NCBI GenBank assembly: GCA_017307955.1
Contig: JAFKFV010000011.1
Span: 186,001 to 250,000 of the forward strand
DNA length: 64,000 bases
From: Allobosea sp.
GTDB taxonomy: Bacteria > Pseudomonadota > Alphaproteobacteria > Rhizobiales > Kaistiaceae
Direction of reading: 5' to 3'
Shown: in pieces, positions 17,166 to 26,367 of the stretch
Position numbering within the stretch: position 1 is the first letter of the stretch
How the letters are laid out: each line of letters opens with the position of its first letter
Notes under the pieces: model-generated
Told to the model about the DNA's origin: nothing
The model's database searches: none
The model's input: the letters and a program-made list of their open reading frames with translations, nothing else
Translations under genes and position numbers: made by a program

Positions 17166-18434
17166 GTGCTCAGGAAACTTGCGAAATTTGCGCTGTCGGC
17201 CGCGCTCGGCCTTGCCGCCGTCTCGGCGGCGAGTGCCCAGTCCGACGAGACGGCGACGCTGAAGCTGATGTCCTTCGGCGGCGAGGCGCAGACGACGGCG
17301 ATCAAGAACGCCATCGCGCGCTTCAACAAGAACTATCCCAACGTCAAGGTCGAGCTGACGATGGATCCCATCTCGACCGGCTGGGGCGACTATGTCACCC
17401 GCGTCCTCAGCCAGTTCAACGCGCGCAACGCCGCCGACGTCTATGGCACGGCGATCGAGACGTTCCGCACCTTCGAGACGAAGAAGCTCTTCATTCCGCT
17501 CGACGACTATATCGCGCAGAATCCCGGCTATTCCGATTTCGCGCCCAGCCTGTTCCAGCAGTCCTCCTGGGAAGGGAAGACCTATTTCATCCCGATCGGC
17601 TGGAACAACATCATGATCAACTACAACCGCACCCTGTTCAAGGATGCGGGGCTCGACTACCCGAAGCCGGACTGGACCTGGGACCAGTTCCGCGAGACGG
17701 CCAAGAAGCTGACCAAGCGCGATTCCGCCGGCAATGCCGTGCAGTTCGGCTATGAGGTCCCGAACCAGTTCTTCTTCGTCCAGCCCTGGTTCTTCTCGAA
17801 CGGCACGTCGATCCTGACCGACGACTGGAGCCATTCGAACATGCTGGATCCGAAGGTCGCGGAATCGCTGCAGTTCCTCAAGGACCTGATCCATGTCGAC
17901 AAGGTCTCGCCGATCCCCGGCAAGGACACGATGGACAACCAGTTCAATGCCGGCCAGGTCGCCATGATCTCGCGCGGCCACTGGATCATCGAGAACGCCA
18001 AGCGCGCCAAGCTCGACATGGACGTAACCTTCCCGCCGCAGAAGGAGACGGGCATCACGGTGATCGGCTTCGGCGGCTATGCCGTGTCGCGCACCTCGGA
18101 ACATCCCGAACTCGCCAAGGCGCTGGTCACCGAGCTGACCTCCTTCGAGACGCAGAAGGAGGAAGGCGAGGGCGGCGGCGGCGTGCCGGGCCGCAAGTCG
18201 GCGGCCGATACCGAGGCGTTCCTGGCCTTCCCGCCGAGCGCCGCGCTCTATTACCAGTCGCTGCCCAACACCAAGCCCGTTCCCTCGCCGGCCAATTTCC
18301 AGGAAGTCGAGAAGATCTTCATCCGCAACTACCAGGCCATGATGGCGGACGAGATCTCGATCGCCGACGGCGTGAAGAAGACGCATGAAGAGCTCGAAGC
18401 CTCCTTCAAGCGCCTCGCGGCCAAGGGCGGCTAG
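17166..18434 (+). CDS. Sugar ABC transporter substrate-binding protein (family 1)
   Basis: Periplasmic binding protein of a carbohydrate importer (CUT1), 422 residues. A Sec signal peptide (KLAKFALSAALGLAAVSAASAQ with a few preceding residues) is followed by a family-1 extracellular solute-binding fold with LKLMSFGGEAQ and YFIPIGWNNIMINYN. It starts at a GTG with GGAGGAGAGG just upstream. It is the first gene of the LacI-controlled unit with two permeases, GH116 and an ATPase. Given the GH116 enzyme, the ligand may be a beta-linked glucoside or xyloside oligosaccharide; this is inference. Confidence 0.92.
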   Translation: MLRKLAKFALSAALGLAAVSAASAQSDETATLKLMSFGGEAQTTAIKNAIARFNKNYPNVKVELTMDPISTGWGDYVTRVLSQFNARNAADVYGTAIETFRTFETKKLFIPLDDYIAQNPGYSDFAPSLFQQSSWEGKTYFIPIGWNNIMINYNRTLFKDAGLDYPKPDWTWDQFRETAKKLTKRDSAGNAVQFGYEVPNQFFFVQPWFFSNGTSILTDDWSHSNMLDPKVAESLQFLKDLIHVDKVSPIPGKDTMDNQFNAGQVAMISRGHWIIENAKRAKLDMDVTFPPQKETGITVIGFGGYAVSRTSEHPELAKALVTELTSFETQKEEGEGGGGVPGRKSAADTEAFLAFPPSAALYYQSLPNTKPVPSPANFQEVEKIFIRNYQAMMADEISIADGVKKTHEELEASFKRLAAKGG

Positions 18435-18485
18435 CAAGGGCGGCTGAGGACCAAGCGGCCGGCGGATGCGCGCTGGCCGCGCGAA

Positions 18486-18660
18486 TTCCCCCTCTCCCGC
18501 AGCGCGGGGGAGGGCCGGGTGAGGACGCTCTTCACCTCTCCCCTGGGGAGAGGTCGGACCGGAGGTCCGGGTGAGGGGACTGCCCTCTCCGGATGGCCCG
18601 TAACCCCTCACCCGCCGCGCCCTTGGCGCGCCGATCTCTCCCGATGGGAGAGGTGAAGGG
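18486..18660. repeat. Hairpin-rich intergenic repeat, copy 1
   Basis: This non-coding gap between the binding-protein and first permease genes is built of short stem-loops: CCTCTCCCC/GGGGAGAGG (18535-18553), GGACC/GGTCC and CTCTCCC/GGGAGAG near 18640. A 32-nt block at 18586-18617 (starting TCTCCGGATG) recurs almost unchanged at 24371-24402. It is a REP/mosaic-type element lying inside an operon, where it may end or stabilise transcripts so the binding protein is made in excess. Confidence 0.8.
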
Positions 18661-18698
18661 CCCCTGCTGCCCGCCATTGTCAATCACGGACGAGAGCC

Positions 18699-19604
18699 AT
18701 GACCACGATCGCCGCCAACCGGCCGTCGGAACTGAGGAGGGCGCAGGCGCGGGCCGGCTATCTCTTCATCCTGCCGAGCTTCGTGCTTTATTTGACCTTC
18801 GTGCTCGCGCCGGTGATCGTCACCTTCCTGCTTTCGTTCACCTATTACGACGCGATCGACGGCGCGAGCTTTGTCGGGCTCGACAATTTCGTGCGCTTCC
18901 TGACCGACGAGCGCTCGCTGCAGATCTTCTGGAACACGCTGCGCTTCACCTTCTTCGCCGTCACCTTCAATGTCGGCGTCGGCCTTGCGCTCGCCATGGC
19001 GCTCAACCGCGCGATGCCGGCCTTCCTGCTCTATTTCTTCCGCCTCGCCTTCTTCCTGCCGGTGATCATCGCCGCCGCCTTCGTGTCGATCGTCTGGGGC
19101 TATTTCTATGGCGACGATCTCGGCGTCATCAATTACTACCTGATCCGGCTCGGCTTCGCCCCGGTGCGCTGGCTGACCTCGTCCTCGACGGCCATGATGT
19201 CGATCATCATCATGGATGTCTGGAAGAACACCGGCTTCTTCATGATCATCTTCATCGCCGCCCTGCAGGGCGTGCCGAAGAACATCATGGACGCGGCGGT
19301 GATGGACGGCGCCAACTGGTGGCGGCGCTTCTCGAAGATCATCCTGCCCTTCATCTCGCCGGTGATCTTCTTCAACATCGTCTATGCCTCGATCGGCGCC
19401 ATGCAGGTCTACGAGTCGATCGTGATCCTGACGCAGGGCGGGCCGGGCGATTCCACCCGCTCGATGTCGATCCTCATCGTCGAGGAAGCGTTCGGCTCGT
19501 TCGAGATCGGCTATGCCGCCTCGGTCTCGGTCGTGCTCACCCTCGTCATCCTCGTCATCACCTCGCTGCAGCTCGTCGCCTCGCGGCGCTGGGTCAGCTA
19601 CTGA
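18699..19604 (+). CDS. Sugar ABC transporter permease (MalF type)
   Basis: Inner-membrane subunit of the CUT1 importer, 301 residues with six predicted helices beginning GYLFILPSFVLYLTFV. The EAA loop that docks on the ATPase reads DAAVMDGANWWRRFSKIILP. It pairs with the MalG-type permease 11 nt downstream and, with the binding protein and the ATPase after GH116, completes the transporter. The repeat element immediately upstream separates it from the binding-protein gene. Confidence 0.92.
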   Translation: MTTIAANRPSELRRAQARAGYLFILPSFVLYLTFVLAPVIVTFLLSFTYYDAIDGASFVGLDNFVRFLTDERSLQIFWNTLRFTFFAVTFNVGVGLALAMALNRAMPAFLLYFFRLAFFLPVIIAAAFVSIVWGYFYGDDLGVINYYLIRLGFAPVRWLTSSSTAMMSIIIMDVWKNTGFFMIIFIAALQGVPKNIMDAAVMDGANWWRRFSKIILPFISPVIFFNIVYASIGAMQVYESIVILTQGGPGDSTRSMSILIVEEAFGSFEIGYAASVSVVLTLVILVITSLQLVASRRWVSY

Positions 19605-19615
19605 GGGGCGCCGCC

Positions 19616-20470
19616 ATGTTCTCCAGGGGAATGCAGACACGAGCGACGGCCCGCTGGGTCGACTGGGGCATCATCGCGGTGATGGCGGTGATCGGCGTCT
19701 TCATGCTGATGCCGTTCCTGTGGCTGTTCTCGATGTCGTTCCGCCCGGTGGCGGACGCCTACAAGATGCCGCCGAGCTTCATCCCGCCGACGCTCGACTT
19801 CACCAATTACCGCGCCGTGCTCGCCTCCGACGTGCCGTTCCTGCGCATCTACTGGAATTCGGTGCAGATCGCCGTGCTCGTCACGGTCGGGCAGCTCGTC
19901 ACCTGCACGCTCGCCGCCTTCGCCTTCGCGCGGCTCTCCTTCCCCGGCCGCGACAGCCTCTTCTTCGTGATGCTGATCGGGCTGATGTTCCCGGCGCAGG
20001 TGACGATCATCCCGATCTATCTCGGCTATGCGCAGACGGGGCTGCTGAACCAGCCGCTCGGCCTCGCGCTCATGTATCTGACCTCATCCTTCGGCGTCTT
20101 CCTGGTGCGGCAGTTCATGCGCTCGCAGCCGAAGGCGCTGGAAGAGGCGGCGCTCATGGATGGCGCCGGCTATTTCAAGATCTTCTTCCGCATCTCGCTG
20201 CCGCAACTGCGGCCCGCGCTTTCCGCGCTCGGCATCATCACCTTCACGCAGACCTGGAACTATTATTTCCAGGCCCGCGTGCTGCTCGAGCCGCAGGATT
20301 CGATGACGCTGCCCGTGGCGATGGACATGCTGCGCGGCTTCATGGGGCAGGGGAACCTCTCCATGGTCATGGCCGCCATGAGCATGGCCGTGCTGCCCGT
20401 GATCCTCATCTTCCTCGTCGCGCAGAAGCTGGTGATCGAGGGCGTCACCATGAGCGGCATCAAGCACTGA
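19616..20470 (+). CDS. Sugar ABC transporter permease (MalG type)
   Basis: Second membrane subunit of the CUT1 importer, 284 residues with six helices. It begins MFSRGMQTRATARW, has the MalG-type FSMSFRP and LFFVMLIGLMFPAQVTIIP, and the ATPase-docking EAALMDGAGYFKIFFRISLP. GAGGGG upstream of the ATG at 19616 supports this start over the much longer frame that opens at 18593. Confidence 0.92.
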   Translation: MFSRGMQTRATARWVDWGIIAVMAVIGVFMLMPFLWLFSMSFRPVADAYKMPPSFIPPTLDFTNYRAVLASDVPFLRIYWNSVQIAVLVTVGQLVTCTLAAFAFARLSFPGRDSLFFVMLIGLMFPAQVTIIPIYLGYAQTGLLNQPLGLALMYLTSSFGVFLVRQFMRSQPKALEEAALMDGAGYFKIFFRISLPQLRPALSALGIITFTQTWNYYFQARVLLEPQDSMTLPVAMDMLRGFMGQGNLSMVMAAMSMAVLPVILIFLVAQKLVIEGVTMSGIKH

Positions 20471-20519
20471 CGCGGCCCGCGCCGCCAACCGACAAACATC
20501 TCAAGAGGGAATGCCTTTG

Positions 20520-23153
20520 ATGCTGGACGATCTCGACCGGATCGACGACCGCTTCGTCTTCCGCGGCGCGCGCCGCCGCTATGCCGTGTTCCCGCTCGGC
20601 GGCATCGGCTCCGGCGGCTTCTCGCTGACCGGCGCCGGCCGCATGGTCGACTGGTCGATCCGCAACCGCCCCGAGCTGCACCAGTTCAACGGCTACAGCC
20701 ATTTCGCCATCAAGGCCGAGCAGGACGGCAAGCTGTTGAAGGCGCTGGTGCTGAACGGCCCCTATGAGGGGACGCCGACCGGCTCGCCCTCGATCCGCAA
20801 GTTCGATGGTTTCGGCTTCGGCGCCAATCGCGACTCGATGGCCGGCGTGCCGCATTTTTCGGACGTGACCTTTGTCGGGCGCTTCCCGGTCGCCGAATAT
20901 GCGTTCCATGACGAGCGCTTCCCGGGCGACGTCAGGATGCAAGCGCTGTCGCCCTTCATCCCGCATAACGACCGCGATTCCTCGCTGCCGGCGGCGATGT
21001 TCGCCTTCGAGGTCGAGAACACCACCGACGCGCCGATCACCTATGTGATCGCCGGCACGCTCGGCAATTTCGGCTGCGACAGCGGCATCCACCGCTTCGT
21101 GCAGGCGGACGGCACCTCGGCGCTGCATTTGACCTCCGCCGACGAGGTCCGGCCGGCGGAGCAGCGCGGCGACTTGACGATCATGACCGACGCCGACGAT
21201 GTCGAGCATGTCGACTATCACTTCCGCGGCCAGTGGTTCGACAGCCTCTCGCTCTACTGGCGCGAATTCGCCCGCGCCGGCCGCATGCCGGAGCGCCATT
21301 ACGACAAGCCGCGGCAGGTGAAGAACATGTTCGCGCAGCCCGAGCACGGCACGCTCGCGGCGCGCGTCACGATCCGGCCCGGCGAGAAGAAGACCGTGCG
21401 CTTCGTCATCGCTTGGAACTATCCGCTCGGCTCGATCTACTGGTATCGCCGCGACAAGCCGGACAGCGCCGATGCCGGCGGTTCGAAGCCGACCTGGAAG
21501 AATTACTATGCGACCGAGTGGGAGGATTCGCTCGCCTCGGCGGGCGACGCCTTCGCGCGCTGGGAGAGCCTCGAGCGTGACACGACGTCTTTCCGCGACG
21601 CGATCTTCGGCGCCGCGATGCCGGCCGAGATCATCGACGCGGCGACGGGTACCATGGGCCTCCTTCGCACCGCGACGGTGATCCGCCTCGAAGGCGGCGA
21701 GCTCTGGGGCTGGGAGGGGCAGCACGAGCGCGAGGGCTCCTGCGAGGGTTCCTGCACCCATGTCTGGAACTACCAGCAGGCGCTCGCCTCGCTGTTCCCG
21801 GCGCTGGAGCGGAGCCTCCGCGATACCGAATGGCGCTACAACCAGCTGCCGAATGGCGGGCTGACCTTCCGCCAGCGCCTTCCGCTCGGCTCCGGCTTCG
21901 ACATCATCGGCCCCTGCGCCGACGGCCATTTCGGCGCCATCATCAAGACCTTCCGCGAATGGCGGCAATCGGGCGACGATGAATGGCTCGCCGGCCACTG
22001 GCCGAATATCCGCCGCGCGCTCGACTATGCCTGGTCGAAGGACAATCCCGATCTCTGGGACCCGGAAAAGACCGGCATCCTCTGGGGCCGCCAGCATCAC
22101 ACGCTCGACATGGAGCTGTTCGGGCCGAATTCCTGGCTGTCCTCGATCTATGTCGCGGCGCTGAAGGCGGCGTCGGAAATGGCGGCGGCGATGGGCGAGG
22201 CCGACTTCGCGGCCGAACTCGCCGAGATGGCGCAGCGCGGCGGCGCCTATATCGACGAGAAGCTCTTCAACGGCCGCTGGTTTGCCCAGGCGCTCGATCT
22301 CTCCGACAAGTCGTTCATCGAACCCTTCGACAAGGGCCGCGCCGCCGGCGTGCTCGCCGACAGCTTCATGGATGCCTACTGGTCGGAGGAGTATCACGAG
22401 ATCAAGTACCAGATCGGCGAGGGCTGCCTCACCGACCAGATCCTCGGCCAGTGGCATGCCGACCTTTCCGGCATCGGCGACATCCTAGACCCCGAAAAGG
22501 TCGCGACGGCGCTGAAGACGATCTTCGCCGAGAGCTTCCGCCCCTCGCTCGTCGACCACTTCAACCCCTGCCGCGTCTATGCCTATGAGGGCGAGGGCGG
22601 CACGCTGCTCTGTTCCTATCCGGAGGGCGCGCATGAGCCGGCGGTTCCCGCGCCCTATGCCGAGGAGGTGTGGACCGGCCTCGAATACATGATCGCCTCG
22701 CACATGATCCTTCGCGGGCTGACGGACGAGGGGCTCGCCATCGTCCGCGCCGCCCGCGACCGCCACAATGGCGGGAATCGCAGCCCGTGGAACGACATCG
22801 AATGCGGCAGCTATTATGCCCGCTCGCTGTCGAGCTATGCACTGGTCAAGGCCTGGACGGGCCTCTCCTTTGACCAGCGCGACGGCATCCTGGGCTTCGC
22901 GCCCAAGGGGGCCGTCGAAGGCTCCCATTTCTGGTCGGCCGGAAAGGGCTGGGGCGAACTCACGGTCAAGGGCGGCGAGGCCCGTCTCACGGTCAGGGGC
23001 GGCTCGCTGGAGATCGGCCGCCTGTCGCTGCCTTTCCTCGCCGGCAATGTCACGGTGGACGGCAAGGCGGCCAAACGGGAGGGCGATGTCGTGATCCTGC
23101 CGCAGGCCGTGCGCCTTGGCGCCGGCGACACGCTGACGCTCAAGGCGGGCTGA
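20520..23153 (+). CDS. GH116 family glycoside hydrolase
   Basis: A large (877-residue) enzyme of glycoside hydrolase family 116, whose members are beta-glucosidases, beta-xylosidases and bile-acid beta-glucosidase (GBA2). The N-terminal beta-sandwich starts RRYAVFPLGGIGSGGFSLTG; the (alpha/alpha)6 catalytic domain carries CEGSCTHVWNY (408-418) and GCLTDQILGQWHADLSG, both family landmarks, and ECGSYYARSLSSYAL near the end. There is no signal peptide, so it acts in the cytoplasm on the imported glycoside. GAGGGA lies 9 nt before the ATG at 20520; an ATG at 20511 has it too close. It sits between the permeases and the ATPase of its presumed transporter. Confidence 0.9.
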   Translation: MLDDLDRIDDRFVFRGARRRYAVFPLGGIGSGGFSLTGAGRMVDWSIRNRPELHQFNGYSHFAIKAEQDGKLLKALVLNGPYEGTPTGSPSIRKFDGFGFGANRDSMAGVPHFSDVTFVGRFPVAEYAFHDERFPGDVRMQALSPFIPHNDRDSSLPAAMFAFEVENTTDAPITYVIAGTLGNFGCDSGIHRFVQADGTSALHLTSADEVRPAEQRGDLTIMTDADDVEHVDYHFRGQWFDSLSLYWREFARAGRMPERHYDKPRQVKNMFAQPEHGTLAARVTIRPGEKKTVRFVIAWNYPLGSIYWYRRDKPDSADAGGSKPTWKNYYATEWEDSLASAGDAFARWESLERDTTSFRDAIFGAAMPAEIIDAATGTMGLLRTATVIRLEGGELWGWEGQHEREGSCEGSCTHVWNYQQALASLFPALERSLRDTEWRYNQLPNGGLTFRQRLPLGSGFDIIGPCADGHFGAIIKTFREWRQSGDDEWLAGHWPNIRRALDYAWSKDNPDLWDPEKTGILWGRQHHTLDMELFGPNSWLSSIYVAALKAASEMAAAMGEADFAAELAEMAQRGGAYIDEKLFNGRWFAQALDLSDKSFIEPFDKGRAAGVLADSFMDAYWSEEYHEIKYQIGEGCLTDQILGQWHADLSGIGDILDPEKVATALKTIFAESFRPSLVDHFNPCRVYAYEGEGGTLLCSYPEGAHEPAVPAPYAEEVWTGLEYMIASHMILRGLTDEGLAIVRAARDRHNGGNRSPWNDIECGSYYARSLSSYALVKAWTGLSFDQRDGILGFAPKGAVEGSHFWSAGKGWGELTVKGGEARLTVRGGSLEIGRLSLPFLAGNVTVDGKAAKREGDVVILPQAVRLGAGDTLTLKAG

Positions 23154-23163
23154 GGAGAGGGGC

Positions 23164-24300
23164 ATGGCAAGGCTGGAACTCAAGGCCGTCCGCAAGAGCT
23201 ATCAGGCGGTCGAGGTCATCCACGGCATCGATCTTTCCGTGGAGGACCAATCCTTCACCGTCTTTGTCGGGCCGTCCGGCTGCGGGAAGTCGACGCTGCT
23301 CCGCATGATCGCCGGCCTCGAGGAGGTGACGTCCGGCGAGGTGCATATCGGCGGGCGGCGCTGTGATCACCTTTTGCCCTCGGCGCGCGGCATGGCGATG
23401 GTATTCCAGTCCTACGCGCTCTACCCGCATATGAGCGTCTACGAGAATCTCCGCTTCGGCCTCGTCAACCAGAAGACGCCGAAGGCGGAGATCGAGAGGC
23501 GCATCACGGAGGCGGCCGAGATCCTGCAGATCGGCCATCTGCTGCAGCGAAAGCCCTCGCAGCTTTCGGGCGGCCAGAGCCAGCGCGTCGCCATCGGCCG
23601 CGCCATCGTCAAGGAGCCGCAGGCCTTCCTGTTCGACGAGCCGCTGTCCAATCTCGATGCCGAACTTCGCGTGAAGATGCGCAGCGAGATCGTCGCACTG
23701 CACCGGCGGCTGAAATCGACCATGATCTATGTGACGCATGACCAGGTCGAGGCGATGACCATGGCCGACCGGATCGTCGTGCTGCGCGACGGCATCGTCG
23801 AGCAGGCCGGCGCCCCGATCGAGCTCTATGCGCGGCCGAGGAACCGCTTCGTCGCCGGCTTCCTCGGCGCGCCGCAGATGAACTTCCTCGCGGCGCGCAT
23901 CGAGGCGGCGACGCCGGAGGGGCTGCGGCTCTCGGTCGACGAGGGCCGCGGCACGATCCTCGCCGCCGTCGCCGGCAATGCCGGCCTCGTCGGGCGGACG
24001 GTGACGATCGGCATCCGGCCCGAGCACCTCGTCCACCAAGATGGCGGCCCGCTGCGCTGCCGCCTGTCGGCGCGCGAACTCCTCGGCGCCGAGACGATCC
24101 TCTTCTCCGAACTCCAGAGCGGCGAGCGCATCACCGCCTCGCTGCGCGGCATCCACGACATCGCGGAAGGCGCCATCGTCGGCTATGCCGCGCCGCCCGG
24201 CTATGTCCATGTCTTCGGCGAAGACGGCCTAGCCCTGCCGCCGCTCCGCTCCTGGCGCGAGGACTACGGCGCCGAAAAGGGCCGCGCCGGCGCCGCGTGA
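23164..24300 (+). CDS. Sugar ABC transporter ATPase (MalK/UgpC type)
   Basis: Energy-coupling subunit, 378 residues. Walker [11 protein letters not shown]-loop [11 protein letters not shown], signature [14 protein letters not shown], Walker [12 protein letters not shown] and switch VTHDQ are all intact. The C-terminal ~130 residues form the MalK-type TOBE/regulatory domain. It follows GH116 by 10 nt with GAGGAGAGGGG before the ATG, so it is the last gene of the operon. Confidence 0.93.
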   Translation: MARLELKAVRKSYQAVEVIHGIDLSVEDQSFTVFVGPSGCGKSTLLRMIAGLEEVTSGEVHIGGRRCDHLLPSARGMAMVFQSYALYPHMSVYENLRFGLVNQKTPKAEIERRITEAAEILQIGHLLQRKPSQLSGGQSQRVAIGRAIVKEPQAFLFDEPLSNLDAELRVKMRSEIVALHRRLKSTMIYVTHDQVEAMTMADRIVVLRDGIVEQAGAPIELYARPRNRFVAGFLGAPQMNFLAARIEAATPEGLRLSVDEGRGTILAAVAGNAGLVGRTVTIGIRPEHLVHQDGGPLRCRLSARELLGAETILFSELQSGERITASLRGIHDIAEGAIVGYAAPPGYVHVFGEDGLALPPLRSWREDYGAEKGRAGAA

Positions 24301-24329
24301 GGCGGCTCGTTAAGCCGTGGCGGCTTCTT

Positions 24330-24535
24330 TTACCTCTCCCATCGGGAGAGGTCCGGGTGAGGGCGTGACTTCTCCGGATGCGCCGTAACCCCTCACCCGC
24401 CGGCTTCGCCGTCGACCTCTCCCTCAGGGAGAGGTGAAGAGCGGCGCGGGTTCGGATCGTCGTGACGCGGGCGGCGGCGGTACCCCCCTCTCCAGCTCTC
24501 CCCCACAAGGGGGGAGAGGGCTCTGGCGCGGCCGG
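24330..24535. repeat. Hairpin-rich intergenic repeat, copy 2
   Basis: Contains ACCTCTCCC/GGGAGAGGT (24332-24352), ACCTCTCCCT/AGGGAGAGGT (24415-24435) and a CTCTCCCCC/GGGGGAGAG-like stem near 24510. The block 24371-24402 matches 18586-18617. It lies between the end of the ATPase gene and the convergent kinase gene, so it can serve as a bidirectional transcription stop. Confidence 0.8.
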
Positions 24536-24551
24536 CATCGGGCTTGGTGGC

Positions 24552-25430
24552 TCAGCCCGGTATCGGCAGGGCGGCGAAGCGGGTGATTTCCTCCGCCATG
24601 GTGTCGGCGTCGGCGGGGGCGGCCGCGCTGAATTCGGCGAATTCGGAGAGGCGCAGCTGAGCTGCGAGGAAATGCACGCGGCGGCGGTCGATGGCGCGGC
24701 CGGTGCGGGCCTCATAGGCGCCGATGATACGGGCCATGAGGTCGGCGGAGATCCAGGCAGGATAGATGAAATCCTGATGCAGCGGGCCGAAGCCGGAATC
24801 GGCAAAGTCGTAGAGCCCGTTCAGCCGTCCCGCCGCGTGATCGAAGGCCATGTTCCAGCCATGGGTGTCGAACATGCCGAACACCTCGCCATGCGGATCG
24901 GGCGGCAGCGCCGCGACTGCGGCGAGCACCTCTTCCGCCCAATCGCGCAAGGCGGCGGGGAGGCTTTCGGCACCCGTGCGGATGGCATCCTTCGGCAGCC
25001 ACGGCTTGACGGGGCGGGCGCCCGCGAGTTGCATCGCCTCGCGGTCGAGCGCGTGCATCTCGGCATAGAAGAGCGCGAGGTCGTATGAGAGCCGCGCGCG
25101 GGCTGCCCCATCCAACCGGTCGTAGTCTCCGGAGAGGAGATAGGCGCCGGGGATCTTGTGGTGGCGCGAGAAGAGCGGGCTGCCGGCGACGAGCACGAGA
25201 TCGGGCAGCGGCATCGTCAGCCGGCCGCGGATCGCGCCGAGCAGCGCGGCTTCGCGCAGCAGCGCCTGCTCCGCCTCCTGATGGCGCGGAAACTTGAAGA
25301 CGAAGCGGCCGTCGACATCGAGCGCGACGCTGTCGAAGCCGGCGCCGAGAATGTGATGCGGCAGGCCGTCGAGGTCAGGGAAGACCTTGACCACGCGCGC
25401 CATCAGGAGGTCGGCATTGTCCTCCGTCAT
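24552..25430 (-). CDS. Small-molecule phosphotransferase (APH/choline-kinase fold)
   Basis: A 292-residue kinase-like protein of the APH superfamily. The N-lobe has LGAGFDSVALDVDGRFVFKF with the ATP-binding lysine. The catalytic loop reads FDTHGWNMAFD, matching the D-x4-N spacing of HxDxxxxN but without its first His, and YDFADSGFGPLHQDF holds the metal-binding Asp. Relatives phosphorylate aminoglycosides, choline, homoserine or other small alcohols. Its ATG overlaps the end of the binding-protein gene by 4 nt, so the two are coupled and the kinase may act on the imported ligand. Substrate unknown. Confidence 0.82.
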   Translation of the reverse strand: MTEDNADLLMARVVKVFPDLDGLPHHILGAGFDSVALDVDGRFVFKFPRHQEAEQALLREAALLGAIRGRLTMPLPDLVLVAGSPLFSRHHKIPGAYLLSGDYDRLDGAARARLSYDLALFYAEMHALDREAMQLAGARPVKPWLPKDAIRTGAESLPAALRDWAEEVLAAVAALPPDPHGEVFGMFDTHGWNMAFDHAAGRLNGLYDFADSGFGPLHQDFIYPAWISADLMARIIGAYEARTGRAIDRRRVHFLAAQLRLSEFAEFSAAAPADADTMAEEITRFAALPIPG

Positions 25431-26329
25431 CGGGCCCAGATGTCGGATTGCAGGAGATAGTCGCGGGTCGAGCGGTCGAGCGGATAGACCATGACGCCGC
25501 CGCGTCCGAACCATTTGTCGTGCAGTTCCATGTAGCGGCCGCGATAGTCGGCGAGCCCGTCCTCGAGCCCGACAATGGTGTGGTTGACGAAGTCGCGCCA
25601 CAGGCTGTCGTTCTGCGGCAGGATGCAGGCCATGGTCTCGTTGCCGAAGGGCGCGGCGCGCGGCAGGAGCACGACGCTGCGGCCGGGCTCGAACTTGCGC
25701 GACAGGCCGAGCAGCACGACGCCGATATTGGCGACGCCCTGCACCTCGCCCTTGCCGAGCGCCGCGAAGGCGGCGTCCATGGTCGGGTAGCTCTTGATGC
25801 GGACGCCCGGCAGCGCCTCTTCGAGGATCGTGGCAGTCGTCGTGCCCTCGGCCACGCCGATCAGCATGTCCTTCGGATTGGGCGTCGTGCGGAGCGTATC
25901 GCGGAAGGCGAGGATGCGCGTGCCGTCGCGGAAGATCGGCACCGAGAAATCGACCTGCTTCTCGCGGTCCCAGGTCGGTGTCGTGATCTCGCAAACGATG
26001 TCGAGCTTGCCCTCGGCCACCTGCTGGATGCGGTTGGCCGGTGTGATCACCGAAAGATCGAGCGTGACCGGCCGGCCGAGCGACTTCTCGGCGGCGGCGC
26101 GGATCTCCTCGATCAGATCGACCGAAAAGCCGACCGGCTTGCCGCTGCCATCCTCATAGGCGAAGGGGATCGCGTCGGCGCGGGTGCCGGCGCGCAGCAC
26201 GCCGGTTTCCTTGAGTCTGTCCAGCGTTCCGGCCGCGGCGACGCCCGGCAGCAGGGCGGCGAGCACGAGCAGCGCCGACAGGAGCGGGCGGCCGAGGCGC
26301 GGCCGGGGAAACCGGAAAGAGAGAACCAT
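25427..26329 (-). CDS. Amino-acid-type ABC substrate-binding protein (family 3)
   Basis: Periplasmic binding protein, 300 residues. The signal peptide (PLLSALLVLAALLPGVAAAG) is followed by the SBP_bac_3 pattern LKETGVLRAGTRADAIPFAY and PVGFSVDLIEEI. Family members bind amino acids, opines or related compounds. It is divergent from the binding-protein/permease fusion and coupled to the kinase gene downstream; no permease or ATPase accompanies it on this strand, so it may deliver ligand to the fusion permeases across the promoter. Start is ATG 26329 or GTG 26332; a 12-codon ORF ends in TGATG overlapping the ATG. Confidence 0.88.
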   Translation of the reverse strand: MVLSFRFPRPRLGRPLLSALLVLAALLPGVAAAGTLDRLKETGVLRAGTRADAIPFAYEDGSGKPVGFSVDLIEEIRAAAEKSLGRPVTLDLSVITPANRIQQVAEGKLDIVCEITTPTWDREKQVDFSVPIFRDGTRILAFRDTLRTTPNPKDMLIGVAEGTTTATILEEALPGVRIKSYPTMDAAFAALGKGEVQGVANIGVVLLGLSRKFEPGRSVVLLPRAAPFGNETMACILPQNDSLWRDFVNHTIVGLEDGLADYRGRYMELHDKWFGRGGVMVYPLDRSTRDYLLQSDIWAR

Positions 26330-26367
26330 CACGCCGCGATGCTCCCGATGGAGAAGGCCTTCTTCAT
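26329..26367 (-). CDS. Possible 12-residue leader ORF upstream of the binding-protein gene
   Basis: ATG at 26367, encoding MKKAFSIGSIAA, with its TGA overlapping the binding-protein ATG (TGATG). AAAGG lies 7 nt before the ATG. It could be a translationally coupled leader peptide, or the remnant of an older signal-peptide start now out of frame. Weak evidence. Confidence 0.3.
   Translation of the reverse strand: MKKAFSIGSIAA

Noticed and set aside
24552..25994. Longer version of the phosphotransferase gene
   Set aside because: The added N-terminus is Arg/Ala-rich and lies within the binding-protein gene; the ATG at 25430 gives the normal kinase start with an ATGA overlap.
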